Source: Hymenobacter montanus (GTDB taxonomy: Bacteria; Bacteroidota; Bacteroidia; Cytophagales; Hymenobacteraceae). From it: a stretch of DNA of 64,000 nt. The stretch spans positions 1-64,000 of the forward strand of contig NZ_JACXAD010000019.1 of assembly GCF_014699115.1 (NCBI RefSeq). Reading direction: 5' to 3'. The notes under the pieces are model-generated. The model made no database searches. It was not told where the DNA came from and worked only from the letters and a program-made list of their open reading frames with translations. This document shows positions 17,616 to 25,535 of the stretch, one piece after another. The first letter of the stretch is position 1. Each line of letters opens with the position of its first letter. The translations under genes and the position numbers were made by a program.

Positions 17616-18527
17616 CTACAAGGGGCCGGCCTTCATAGCGGTGGCATGAATCTGTTTTATCTGCTTCCGCAGCGACACCGGGGCCAATACCTGCACCTGG
17701 TCCCCAAGGGAGAGCAGTTCCATCAGCAGGTCGTGGGTATTGTACACGGTGAGTTGAAGCAGTAGCTCCTCGTCCGTATCCACCAGTACTCGTTGTGAAG
17801 AATGGAGGGGAAACGACTTGAGGTACTGGCCCTGCGTTGGTTCCAGCGCCAGGACTATTTCGGCCGGCGGCTCGTGGTCGGGACGAATGATGCCAAAGCT
17901 GTGGGCGTAGTAGGTATCAGGCTCAAAGTCCGCAGGGGGCTCAAAGGAAAGAGATGTCGATTCCAGCGCCCGGATGCGGTCAAGCCCAAAGCACCGCAGC
18001 CCCTGGCGGGCCGGCTCGTGCGCCAGCAGGTACCACCGGCCTTTGAATTCCTTGAGCAGCAGGGGCGAAACGGTCCGATGGGTGGGCGCTTCCTCCCAAA
18101 ACTTATGGTACTGAAACGCGACCTGCCGGCGCAGCTGCACAGCGTGCAGCAACGGCTGCAGCCACTCCGTGCCCAAGGGCCGACGGGACTCCCACTGCAC
18201 AAACGGACTCAGGGCCGTCGGGAGCCGCAGGAACTCCTGCAGTTCAAAGGCATCGAGCAAGCGCTGGTAGCCTTCGGGCAACGGGTCTGCCGAGACAATC
18301 ACGTAGCCGCCGGCTCGCCGGTCGTGCCCAATGGTAACGCCAAAGCGCTCGGCAATCTGGGGCAAGTCCCGCTGCAGGGTGCGCTGCGAGTAGTTAGCGG
18401 CCAGGTCCCGCAGCGAGGTCTGCTCCAACAAGTAGTCGCGCAACTCCACAAAAGGCACCGCCCGCTTGAGGTGCTGCAGGCGCAGGACCACTAGTAATTG
18501 ACGAAGAAAATGGGCGTGGGTCGTCAC
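17616..18527 (-). CDS. WYL-domain transcriptional regulator
   Basis: About 303 residues from a GTG at 18527 (a TTG at 18539 is also possible). An N-terminal winged helix (YSQRTLQRDLPQIAERFG) is followed by a WYL domain with VAFQYHK, SPLLLKEFKGRWYLLA and GLDRIRAL, then the C-terminal extension (WCX). WYL regulators bind nucleic-acid or nucleotide ligands, and many act as repressors of phage-defence operons (BrxR/CapW type). It precedes the DUF262 nuclease by 68 bases and probably controls it. Confidence 0.9.
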   Translation of the reverse strand: MTTHAHFLRQLLVVLRLQHLKRAVPFVELRDYLLEQTSLRDLAANYSQRTLQRDLPQIAERFGVTIGHDRRAGGYVIVSADPLPEGYQRLLDAFELQEFLRLPTALSPFVQWESRRPLGTEWLQPLLHAVQLRRQVAFQYHKFWEEAPTHRTVSPLLLKEFKGRWYLLAHEPARQGLRCFGLDRIRALESTSLSFEPPADFEPDTYYAHSFGIIRPDHEPPAEIVLALEPTQGQYLKSFPLHSSQRVLVDTDEELLLQLTVYNTHDLLMELLSLGDQVQVLAPVSLRKQIKQIHATAMKAGPL

Positions 18528-18667
18528 AGAGGAAAGCAAGTGCTTCCATTCGTCCAGGATTTCAACCGGATACGCTGCCCAATTTCATCCCCCGGAGTAG
18601 AAGGCAAATGGACGGTACCTGCTCTCCTGATGAAGCGTAAGCAAGGTGCAAGGTAAGGATTAGTAGC

Positions 18668-18702
18668 GGCCGGCAAACTCCCTTTATGATGGAGGGCCGG
18701 CC
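18668..18702 (-). terminator. Hairpin at the end of the sigma-like gene
   Basis: Inverted repeat GGCCGGC / GCCGGCC, extended by CCTCC/GGGAG pairing, overlapping the last codons and stop at 18684 on the minus strand. No U-tract, so termination is uncertain. Confidence 0.4.
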
Positions 18703-19007
18703 ATATTTTCATTGTCGTAAAGGGCCATCAACATGCTCTCCTGCACCCATAGCAGACCCCACCGCTCGAACTTGTCGGTATCCGCGCCAAAGTAGCGCTG
18801 TGCCCGCTGCCAGCCGTCCTTTCCGGCCTCGACCAGCTCAGCCAGGCTCAGGCCCCGCCCCCGATAGCGGCGGGCAACGGAACCCAGGAGCATGTTGGTG
18901 TTCGGTGGCAGGCCGGGAGGTACCGGAGTGTTCAGCACCTCTTCCCGGGCTTGCCGGTCTTCCTCGGTCTGACATTCCAGTCGTATAATGCGCAGCGGTC
19001 GTAGCAT
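18684..19007 (-). CDS. Stand-alone sigma-70 region 2-like protein
   Basis: 107 residues. From about residue 36 to 97 the sequence follows primary sigma factors of Bacteroidota through region 2: SVARRYRGRGLSLAELVEAG, then DGWQRAQRYF, then KFERWGLLWVQESMLMAL. Compare the family pattern SVAKxYxxxGLSLxDLIxEG, GLIKAAxRFD, KFxSYAxWWIRQSIxQAL. Region 2 binds the beta-prime coiled coil of RNA polymerase and the -10 element. Regions 3 and 4 are absent, so it should not act as a normal sigma factor. It starts 28 bases after the FtsZ-like gene on the same strand. A decoy, an RNA-polymerase binder or an anti-phage sensor are hypotheses only. Confidence 0.7.
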   Translation of the reverse strand: MLRPLRIIRLECQTEEDRQAREEVLNTPVPPGLPPNTNMLLGSVARRYRGRGLSLAELVEAGKDGWQRAQRYFGADTDKFERWGLLWVQESMLMALYDNENMAGPPS

Positions 19008-19035
19008 GGGGTTACTCAGAAGGGTAGAAGTGGGC

Positions 19036-19545
19036 TTACTGCCGGCTGACGAGCATCATCACCTGGATGCTTTCGCCGAGGGCCGGATTAAGGCCGTGCC
19101 CAAACACAACTTCGGCCTGGTCGCCGGCCTGGCTCACCACGTATTCCAGCAGGTAGGTTAGCTCGTCCATTTCCAATTCCGTTGCCATTCCGCTTTGAAT
19201 GGCCAGCAAAATCCGATGGGCCGGTAGTGTAGCCTCTCCGAGCACGGTGGATTCTGCCCATAGCTGCTGTCCGACCACTACGGCGCGGTTGTGGCCCTCC
19301 CCGGTGGCCAGGCCAAATTGCAGAGAGGTAGCCCCGGCCAGCAATGCCCAAATGTCCTGGTGGTCTACATTAATATCCCCGGTATCCGCCAGAATGTGCT
19401 GCAAGACGGTCAACAGGCCGGATTTTGTGGCCGGTGTCAATGCCTGCACGGCTGGCACGTCGGCGCATTCCTGTAGCCAGGACGTGAACAGGGCATCCGC
19501 CTGGGCTAGGCCGCTTGCCAGGGGTGGGATGAATGGGGTCTGCAT
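19036..19545 (-). CDS. Stand-alone FtsZ C-terminal domain-like protein
   Basis: 169 residues from ATG 19545. From about residue 40 it follows FtsZ from helix H7 to the end of the C-terminal domain: DINVDHQDIWALL (FtsZ xMNVDFxDVxTVM), GLATGEGHNRAVV (GxASGExRAxxA), ILLAIQSG, the Bacteroidota-like EMDELTYLLEYV, and EVVFGHGLNPALGESIQV. The T7-loop triad NxDxxD, which triggers GTP hydrolysis in the neighbouring FtsZ subunit, is kept at residues 59-64. The N-terminal GTPase domain (GGGTGTG) is missing here and is not encoded in the 180 bases upstream. It could cap or poison FtsZ filaments, or bait phage FtsZ inhibitors. Function is inferred. Confidence 0.72.
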   Translation of the reverse strand: MQTPFIPPLASGLAQADALFTSWLQECADVPAVQALTPATKSGLLTVLQHILADTGDINVDHQDIWALLAGATSLQFGLATGEGHNRAVVVGQQLWAESTVLGEATLPAHRILLAIQSGMATELEMDELTYLLEYVVSQAGDQAEVVFGHGLNPALGESIQVMMLVSRQ

Positions 19546-19590
19546 GGGTTCAGGTGCCAATTTTAAACGAAGGTGCAGGCAGACGACGAC

Positions 19591-19605
19591 AGAACGTGTC
19601 GTTCT
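19591..19605. promoter_or_regulatory. 15-bp palindrome upstream of the FtsZ-like operon
   Basis: Perfect dyad AGAACGTGTCGTTCT, 46 bases upstream of the start at 19545. It probably marks an operator for this operon. It has GAAC and GTTC half-sites separated by 5 bases, one more than the Gram-positive SOS box, so a LexA site is not claimed. Confidence 0.45.
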
Positions 19606-19724
19606 CATCCGGGCCGGAAAATCGCTGCCGGGGTTAAGCTAAATGTTCGGGATATCTTCGATTTGCACCGCCCGATTCTTTGGCTCTTATTAGGCCCGGC
19701 TGCTAATTCCCCGGCCCAAATCGA

Positions 19725-20812
19725 ATGACCAATCCACTACTTTCAGACCAGGAAAGCGAGCTTACCGCGTTGCTGGATGCCTACCAGGAGCAGTTTCCAG
19801 CGGCCGAGAGCCCCATAACTTATATGATGGGGTTTGGCCCGGAACAGCTGTGCACCATTTTGCGGGAAGCCAACGGGCGGGAAATCGTCTTCAGCTACCC
19901 CGAATTGGACCAGGGGGTACTCGATGGCTGCGCCTATCATTATAAGGAAGCCCCGGATGAAGCCGAGCGCGGCAATCCCATCACCTTGCAGGAACTGCTC
20001 TATGCCCGCGGCCTCCCGCGCACGGCCAAAACGAAGCTGGTGCGGCACCGCGACACCAGCGGCACGATTGACATCCACGACCTCTACCGCAACCACCGGC
20101 CAGCCTTCCTCGACTACCAGCGCCAGCAGGGGAACCGCGTGTTTGACAAATGCGACTTCCTCGTGGCCTGCCTGGGCGAGCCGGGCAGCCAGTCTCGCTT
20201 TGTGGGGTGTTTCAGGTGCTAGGCATCGAGCGCGAAACCGAAGAACATTACTACTACAATCTGGTCGAGGTGCCCGGCTTTGCCGACCTGAAAGAGCGGG
20301 TCATCTTCGACTGGGGCAAAGCCGCCATCAGCTGGCACCAATGGCTGCGGCCGGAAGTGGGCAAGACGGTCCTGGAAATTCAGCCCAAGCCGTTCAGCCA
20401 GCCCTTTACCGACTACCTGGATTTCACCCTCTCGTTCGCAGAGCTGACGCAACTCGTCACCAGTCAGTCGCCCCGCGACGAGTGGTGCCGGATGCTCTCG
20501 GCCACGGCCGGGGTGTATCTGATACTGGACCAGTCCAGCGGCAAGCAATACATTGGCTCCGCCTCCGGCACAGAAGGCATCTGGGGCCGCTGGAAAGACT
20601 ACGTGGCCACGCGGGGCCACGGGGGCAACGTGGAATTGGTCAAGCTCCTGGCGGCCGATGCGCAGCACGGCCGGCATTTCCAATTCACGGTCCTGATGAC
20701 ACTGCCCAAAACCATGACCCGGCCCGAAGTCATCAAACGCGAATACCTTTTTATGAAAAAGCTCGGCTCCCGCGCCCACGGCCTTAACCAGAAAGCATCC
20801 CATGAGCAATAA
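19725..20812 (+). pseudogene. Frameshifted GIY-YIG nuclease-family gene
   Basis: The first frame (from ATG 19725) has an N-terminal segment of about 85 residues of unknown kind, then TLQELLYARGL, KTKLVRHRD and FDKCDFLVACLGEPGSQSRFVG. The natural continuation, VFQVLGIERETEEHYYYNLVEV, is in another frame. A GIY-YIG domain follows with GVYLIL, KQYIGSA, an Arg in IWGRWKDY and a candidate Glu in KREYLFMKKLGS. One extra G in the GGGG run at 20204-20207 would join them into one protein of about 362 residues. It could be a true pseudogene or an assembly error. GIY-YIG proteins of this form occur in defence islands. Confidence 0.75.
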
Positions 20813-21032
20813 GGCAGCCATTACCACGCACGCGGGCCTGACCCTCGACCTGGCGCAAATCAAGTGCTTCAAGCTGTCGCCGTTTCTTATGGATGGCAAC
20901 GACACGCGGCAACTGCTGGTGGAGTACAAAACCAGGCCGGTGTATGTGCTGCACCCGGGCACCAAGCTGTGGGAGAAGGAATACCTGGCCGACGTTATAT
21001 CCTACGACTTTCCAAGCTATGAATCCGCGTAG
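20802..21032 (+). CDS. Small hypothetical protein
   Basis: 76 residues from ATG 20802, overlapping the end of the GIY-YIG reading frame by 11 bases, so probably coexpressed. Beta-rich, with LLVEYKTRPVYVLHPGTKLW in the middle. No signal peptide or known motif. It lies between the GIY-YIG gene and the helicase-HNH gene. Confidence 0.6.
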   Translation: MSNKAAITTHAGLTLDLAQIKCFKLSPFLMDGNDTRQLLVEYKTRPVYVLHPGTKLWEKEYLADVISYDFPSYESA

Positions 21033-21168
21033 GCGCACTTAAGTGAGTGGGAAGAAATCTGGCAGGACCACCTAAATGGACAGGACTAATGAGCTTGGAG
21101 CAATTGTGATAGTTTGCTTGATGCTACTCCTATCTTGTGCCCTTTCTTAGCATTCGCATCTCGTTTTT

Positions 21169-23718
21169 ATGGAAGAGGCTGAAGTAATCGCCGGTTGTGA
21201 ACACCTCTTAGGGTTGATAAAAGAGCGCGACCGCAAGCTGCTGGTGTTGAAGTATGTCAACTTCCTGGATTGGTTCGGGATGGGTCTCCGGCGCAACCCC
21301 GAGCGGATGGCCATTATTGACAGCTTTTTACAAGCCAACAACATCACCGTGTGGTGTAAGCGCGAATCACACAGCTCTATTGCCGATTTTGACCGCCGCA
21401 CTACCGACCGAATCACCTTCCGCCTCGAAGGGGCAGCCAAAACCATGCAGAACGGCCAGGACCAGATAAGTTACGACAACGCCGGGACCATCGAGGTCGC
21501 CAAACAGGACAGCGGCATCACGCTCTATCCCCACCAGAAGGAGGCCTTGCAGCAGCTGAACGACAAAATCACCAAGTCCGGGAAGGTACCCTTCGCAGGC
21601 TTGCTCGTTTTGCCAACCGGCGGCGGAAAAACCCTGACGGCGGCCCATTGGCTGTGCACCAACCTACTCAACCAGAACAAGAAAATCCTCTGGATTGCCC
21701 ACCGGCACGAACTCCTGGACCAGGCCAAGGCGACGTTCCACGAACGGCTGGCTTTTCAGGACATTCTACGTACCAAGCCCTCGTTCAACTACCGCATCAT
21801 CTCGGGCATTCACGATAAGCCGGTACATATCCGCCCGACGGATGACCTCATCATTGCCAGCAAGGACAGCCTGAATGCCGGCTTTCAGTACCTGCTGGAT
21901 AAATGGCTGGTTAACCAGGAAGAAGTCTTTCTCATCATCGACGAGGCACACCACGCGACGGCCCGTACCTACCGGAAGCTCGTCGAGAGCATTCGCGGCA
22001 GCGTCAAGCAGTTTCGGATGATTGGGTTGACCGCGACGCCCTTACGCACCGTCGAGGAAGAGCAGGGGCTGCTGGCGAAAGTGTTCCCTGACGACATCAT
22101 CTACAAGATTGACTTACGCAAGCTCATTACCCGCGGCATCCTGTCCGAGCCCGTCTTTGAGAGTGTCGAAACCGATTTCAACGTCCTGAGCCTGTTCAAC
22201 AAGCAGGAACTGGACAAGCTGAACTACTTCGACATTGGCAGCATCGGCGAGGGAACGGCCAAAACCATCGCCCAAAACGACCAACGCAACTGGTGTATTG
22301 TCAACCGCTACTGCGAGAACAAGGCCAAATACAAGCAGACCCTCGTTTTCGCACTCAATCAGGACAACGCCATTGCCCTGAAAAAGCTATTTCAGCTGAA
22401 GGACATCCGCTGCGAGTACGTGCTCTCCTCCATTCGGGACCAAGCCACCGGCGTCACCATTTCCAGCAAGGGCAACAAAGAGATTATCCAGCGTTTCCGG
22501 GCCGGGGAGCTGGACGTGTTGATAAACGTGAACATCCTGACGGAAGGCACGGACTTACCCAATGTCCAAACCGTTTTCCTGGCCCGACCGACCATCTCGC
22601 CGACGTTGATGACGCAGATGATTGGGCGGGGGCTGCGCGGCGAAAAGGCCGGTGGCACCAAGGAAGCTTATATCGTCAGCTTCATTGACAACTGGGAGGA
22701 CAAGGTTGCCTGGGTCAACCCCGAACGGTTGATAATCGAGGAGAACACGGACTTTAACGACACGCAGAAAAACACCCAAAAGCAGCTCGTCCGGCTGATT
22801 TCCATCAGCAAGATTGAAGAGTTCGCGGTGTTGGTGAACGACCACATCGACAAAGCCGACAAGGAGAAGCTGGAAAACATGCCCTTCATCGAGCGCTTGC
22901 CGCTCGGCATTTACCACTTCTCCTTATTGAGTCAGTTCGAGGAGGAAGCCCGGGAGAAGAACTGCGAGGTTCTCGTGTACAGCAATCTCAAGCAGCCCTA
23001 CGCCGATTTGATGCATGCGCTCCCCACGCTGGTAGCGGGCCTGAAGGCTCCGGTGGCGGATTATCTGTCGGAAGCGCAGCTGCAGGAACTGAGCGCGACC
23101 ATCGAGAGCCAGATTTTCTTTGGCCACGACTTGTACCCGGGGTACAGCCCGCAGGACGTCAAGGACATCGTGCAGTATTACTACCAAAGCGAGTCACTGC
23201 CGAGTTACATCGAGTTGCAGGACCGCGCCAAGTTTGATGTGACCAACGTGGCGAAGGATATTCTGGCGGGCGATTACAGTCGTTCGCAGGAAGAAGCCTA
23301 CAAAAGCCAGTTGTGGGACGAGCACGAATCACAATGGAAAACCTTCTTTGGCCACGACAAGCGCTACTTCCTGCATGAAGTCGATTTGGCCATCCGCCGC
23401 ATCAGCAACCCCGACCTGTACCAACGCCCGACCATCATCCCCACCGACCGGAAGGAGCTACGCCGACTAGAGGAACTGCCGATGGGCGAAATCCGGGAGC
23501 AGAACCCGGCGTACTGGAAATGGCTCAGTGACCATGTGTACGAGAAGCATCGCGATGCCGAAGGGTACTACCAAAGCGCGGAAGGCGATTACCGAAGCAA
23601 AAACAAGCTCGACTTTCAGTTGGACCACATCACGGCGATAAGTAACGGGGGCCTCACCACCTTCGAGAACCTGCAGTTGCTGACTAGAAAGCAAAACGCG
23701 GTGAAAGGGGCACATTAA
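21169..23718 (+). CDS. SF2 DEAD/DEAH helicase with C-terminal HNH nuclease
   Basis: 849 residues. Superfamily 2 motor with Walker A PTGGGKT near residue 148, DEAH in IIDEAHHA near 255, motif III GLTATPLR near 286 and motif VI MIGRGLRG near 485. The C-terminal end carries an HNH-type nuclease, FQLDHITAISNGG then NLQLLTRKQNAVKG, from about residue 815. About 120 residues precede the motor and have no recognisable domain. The fusion of a DNA translocase or helicase with HNH is typical of restriction-like phage defence. The next gene (TPR protein) is 45 bases downstream and may be its partner. Confidence 0.88.
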   Translation: MEEAEVIAGCEHLLGLIKERDRKLLVLKYVNFLDWFGMGLRRNPERMAIIDSFLQANNITVWCKRESHSSIADFDRRTTDRITFRLEGAAKTMQNGQDQISYDNAGTIEVAKQDSGITLYPHQKEALQQLNDKITKSGKVPFAGLLVLPTGGGKTLTAAHWLCTNLLNQNKKILWIAHRHELLDQAKATFHERLAFQDILRTKPSFNYRIISGIHDKPVHIRPTDDLIIASKDSLNAGFQYLLDKWLVNQEEVFLIIDEAHHATARTYRKLVESIRGSVKQFRMIGLTATPLRTVEEEQGLLAKVFPDDIIYKIDLRKLITRGILSEPVFESVETDFNVLSLFNKQELDKLNYFDIGSIGEGTAKTIAQNDQRNWCIVNRYCENKAKYKQTLVFALNQDNAIALKKLFQLKDIRCEYVLSSIRDQATGVTISSKGNKEIIQRFRAGELDVLINVNILTEGTDLPNVQTVFLARPTISPTLMTQMIGRGLRGEKAGGTKEAYIVSFIDNWEDKVAWVNPERLIIEENTDFNDTQKNTQKQLVRLISISKIEEFAVLVNDHIDKADKEKLENMPFIERLPLGIYHFSLLSQFEEEAREKNCEVLVYSNLKQPYADLMHALPTLVAGLKAPVADYLSEAQLQELSATIESQIFFGHDLYPGYSPQDVKDIVQYYYQSESLPSYIELQDRAKFDVTNVAKDILAGDYSRSQEEAYKSQLWDEHESQWKTFFGHDKRYFLHEVDLAIRRISNPDLYQRPTIIPTDRKELRRLEELPMGEIREQNPAYWKWLSDHVYEKHRDAEGYYQSAEGDYRSKNKLDFQLDHITAISNGGLTTFENLQLLTRKQNAVKGAH

Positions 23719-23763
23719 GCGACATTACACATAAAAATTATTCAACCCCAAAAAGCCGTTAAA

Positions 23764-24558
23764 ATGGGTCTTCTATACGAAAACGGCATCACGAACGGGG
23801 CAGGTTTCTTTGAGTACGACCGGGCGCTATTCCACCTAGCTCAAAGCAACTACAAAGCAGCCTTGACCTTATTAGATAAGGCAATAGCGGACAGTCCTCG
23901 TAATTTTCACTTTTATAAGTGCCGAGCCTATGCGAAAGCAAAGGTGAAAGACTACGCCGCAGCTCTCGTGGACATTGAGTTGTTTTTGCTTCATTTCAAG
24001 AAAGACAACTTGCATCCAACGGGTCTACAAGGCAATGAAAGCATTTTGTTTGCCAAGGCCTTTTGCCTGGCTGAAGCCGGGCAGTTGGAGGAAAGCCTAC
24101 TGACAATTGACCAGTATCTGCTTAGAATGCGGTTCGACAAACGGGCTTATTACCTGGCCGGAGTTGTTGAATGCCGCTTGGGCAATTTCGACAAGGCCAT
24201 TGAGCGATTGAACACTGCGCTCGGTAAACAGGCAGGTGATTTTTCGTTCCTGTATCTAACAACGGAGCAGTTACTTGCAATGAAGCTACTGGAATGGCTG
24301 CAAACAGTGCCAGTAGAGAAATCTTTGGACAACGAACCAGGGGCGGGCAGCCAGCAATTCCCACTCGGTTTTTATCCTTACTACTTTATCGACTTGGAAG
24401 GCAAGATGTCCGAAGCGTATAGTCGACTCAAACGAATGGATGCTCTGTTGTCAGAGGATGAAGTATACAGTCGGGCCAATGACACCTACTTCGACTATAA
24501 GACATGCCAGCGGTGTCAAATGGCCCCGTGCCATTGTAGCGACCCGGATTTCGATTAA
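23764..24558 (+). CDS. TPR-repeat protein with a Cys-rich tail
   Basis: 264 residues with several tetratricopeptide-like helical pairs: DRALFHLAQSNYKAALTLLD near residue 20, AYAKAKVKDYAAALVDIE near 57 and LAGVVECRLGNFDKAIERLN near 131. The end has a compact Cys cluster (CQRCQMAPCHC) that could bind zinc. No catalytic motif is visible. It follows the helicase-HNH gene closely and ends at a strong terminator, so these two genes may form a unit. TPRs usually mediate protein contacts, which would suit a sensor or adaptor role; this is inference. Confidence 0.75.
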   Translation: MGLLYENGITNGAGFFEYDRALFHLAQSNYKAALTLLDKAIADSPRNFHFYKCRAYAKAKVKDYAAALVDIELFLLHFKKDNLHPTGLQGNESILFAKAFCLAEAGQLEESLLTIDQYLLRMRFDKRAYYLAGVVECRLGNFDKAIERLNTALGKQAGDFSFLYLTTEQLLAMKLLEWLQTVPVEKSLDNEPGAGSQQFPLGFYPYYFIDLEGKMSEAYSRLKRMDALLSEDEVYSRANDTYFDYKTCQRCQMAPCHCSDPDFD

Positions 24559-24570
24559 GTAGCTTTCATT

Positions 24571-24602
24571 GAAAAAGCCGTGCACACTAAGCACGGCTTT
24601 TC
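24571..24602 (+). terminator. Intrinsic terminator after the TPR gene
   Basis: Stem GAAAAAGCCGTGC / GCACGGCTTTTC with a short loop (ACACTAA), 12 bases after the stop. The descending arm contains the U-run. Confidence 0.8.
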
Positions 24603-24612
24603 AAAACCTATT

Positions 24613-24645
24613 TTAGGTACGATAAGGCTTCATTATCGTACCTAA
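24613..24645. repeat. 13-bp inverted repeat, possible recombination core
   Basis: Perfect arms TTAGGTACGATAA / TTATCGTACCTAA around a 7-base spacer (GGCTTCA). Arms of 11-13 bp with a 6-8 bp spacer are the usual core-site layout for tyrosine recombinases, and one is encoded at 25536-26540. It could also be an operator for the gene at 24685. Confidence 0.5.
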
Positions 24646-24684
24646 GTTCTAACTACATTTACTGCCATTAAACCCTTACTCAGC

Positions 24685-25530
24685 ATGCTTCATTTTGATA
24701 GTGCGTGGCGATTCGAGTCACCCGGTTCATTAGCTACTCCGGTCGCCCAGGAGTTCCTTGAAATCATTGGCAAACTAGCCCTAGGCAAGCAGCAGGTTTT
24801 TGAACACTTCAAAAGGTACTTTGCTTCGGCCTACGGTTCTGTTGCATCACAGAGCTCCAATGCGAGTTGGGCCTACTCTGACCTGCAGTATGCGCTTGAT
24901 GAAGCAGCCAAGAATGCGCCCCTGTGCATTAACGCGTTCTATACCGCCTGCCAAGAACTGAACGACGGGCCAGTTCCCAACCATGAGCTGGTCAACCGCA
25001 TTCTTGCGAGGCACGAAGAACCGTACCGAATTGAGCCACCCAACCTAATTCGTCTCGAATCCGGTCAACCAGTCACCAGACCAGAAGTACCTGCATCATT
25101 GGCTCAACAGGCCCAGGACCTGATACAAGAGTCCTTCGCGGAGTCACAGCGGCTGCTAGCAGAAGGCCGGTTCCGGCCCGCAGTGCAGGAAATCCTATGG
25201 CTGCTGGAAACCGTGTCGACCGCCTTCCAGGGAGTGAGTATTAGCGAAAACAGCTCCATACGTGGCAAGTACTTTAACACTATTGTCGACGAGTTGCGCA
25301 AGAAAAATCAAGGCACGGCACTAGACCAAATCTTTGGCTGGTTAAAAACGCTGCACGGATACCTTTCTGCGCCAGCTGGCGGGGGCATCCGCCACGGAAT
25401 GGACCTGAAAGAAGGCGTAGCCACATCAGAGGGTGAAGCTCGGCTGTATTGTAACCTTATCACCAGCTACATCTCCTATCTACTTGCCGAGTACCACCGC
25501 TTAACTGCCGCTCCTGCCGGTAAAGCTTGA
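24685..25530 (+). CDS. Abi_C-like abortive-infection candidate
   Basis: 281 residues, soluble, mostly helical. The C-terminal 120 residues (LLETVSTAFQG, then YFNTIVDELRK, then the GGGIRHGMDL tract, ending in a long helix) resemble the abortive-infection C-terminal (Abi_C) domain by eye. The N-terminal half is unrecognised. It starts 40 bases after a 13-bp inverted repeat that may regulate it. The next gene, a tyrosine recombinase, starts 5 bases downstream, so the two are probably cotranscribed. The Abi_C call is tentative. Confidence 0.6.
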   Translation: MLHFDSAWRFESPGSLATPVAQEFLEIIGKLALGKQQVFEHFKRYFASAYGSVASQSSNASWAYSDLQYALDEAAKNAPLCINAFYTACQELNDGPVPNHELVNRILARHEEPYRIEPPNLIRLESGQPVTRPEVPASLAQQAQDLIQESFAESQRLLAEGRFRPAVQEILWLLETVSTAFQGVSISENSSIRGKYFNTIVDELRKKNQGTALDQIFGWLKTLHGYLSAPAGGGIRHGMDLKEGVATSEGEARLYCNLITSYISYLLAEYHRLTAAPAGKA

Positions 25531-25535
25531 CTGCC

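Noticed and set aside
19591..19605. LexA/SOS box upstream of the FtsZ-like gene
   Set aside because: Spacing is GAAC-N5-GTTC, not N4, and no host SOS consensus can be checked here; kept only as a palindrome.
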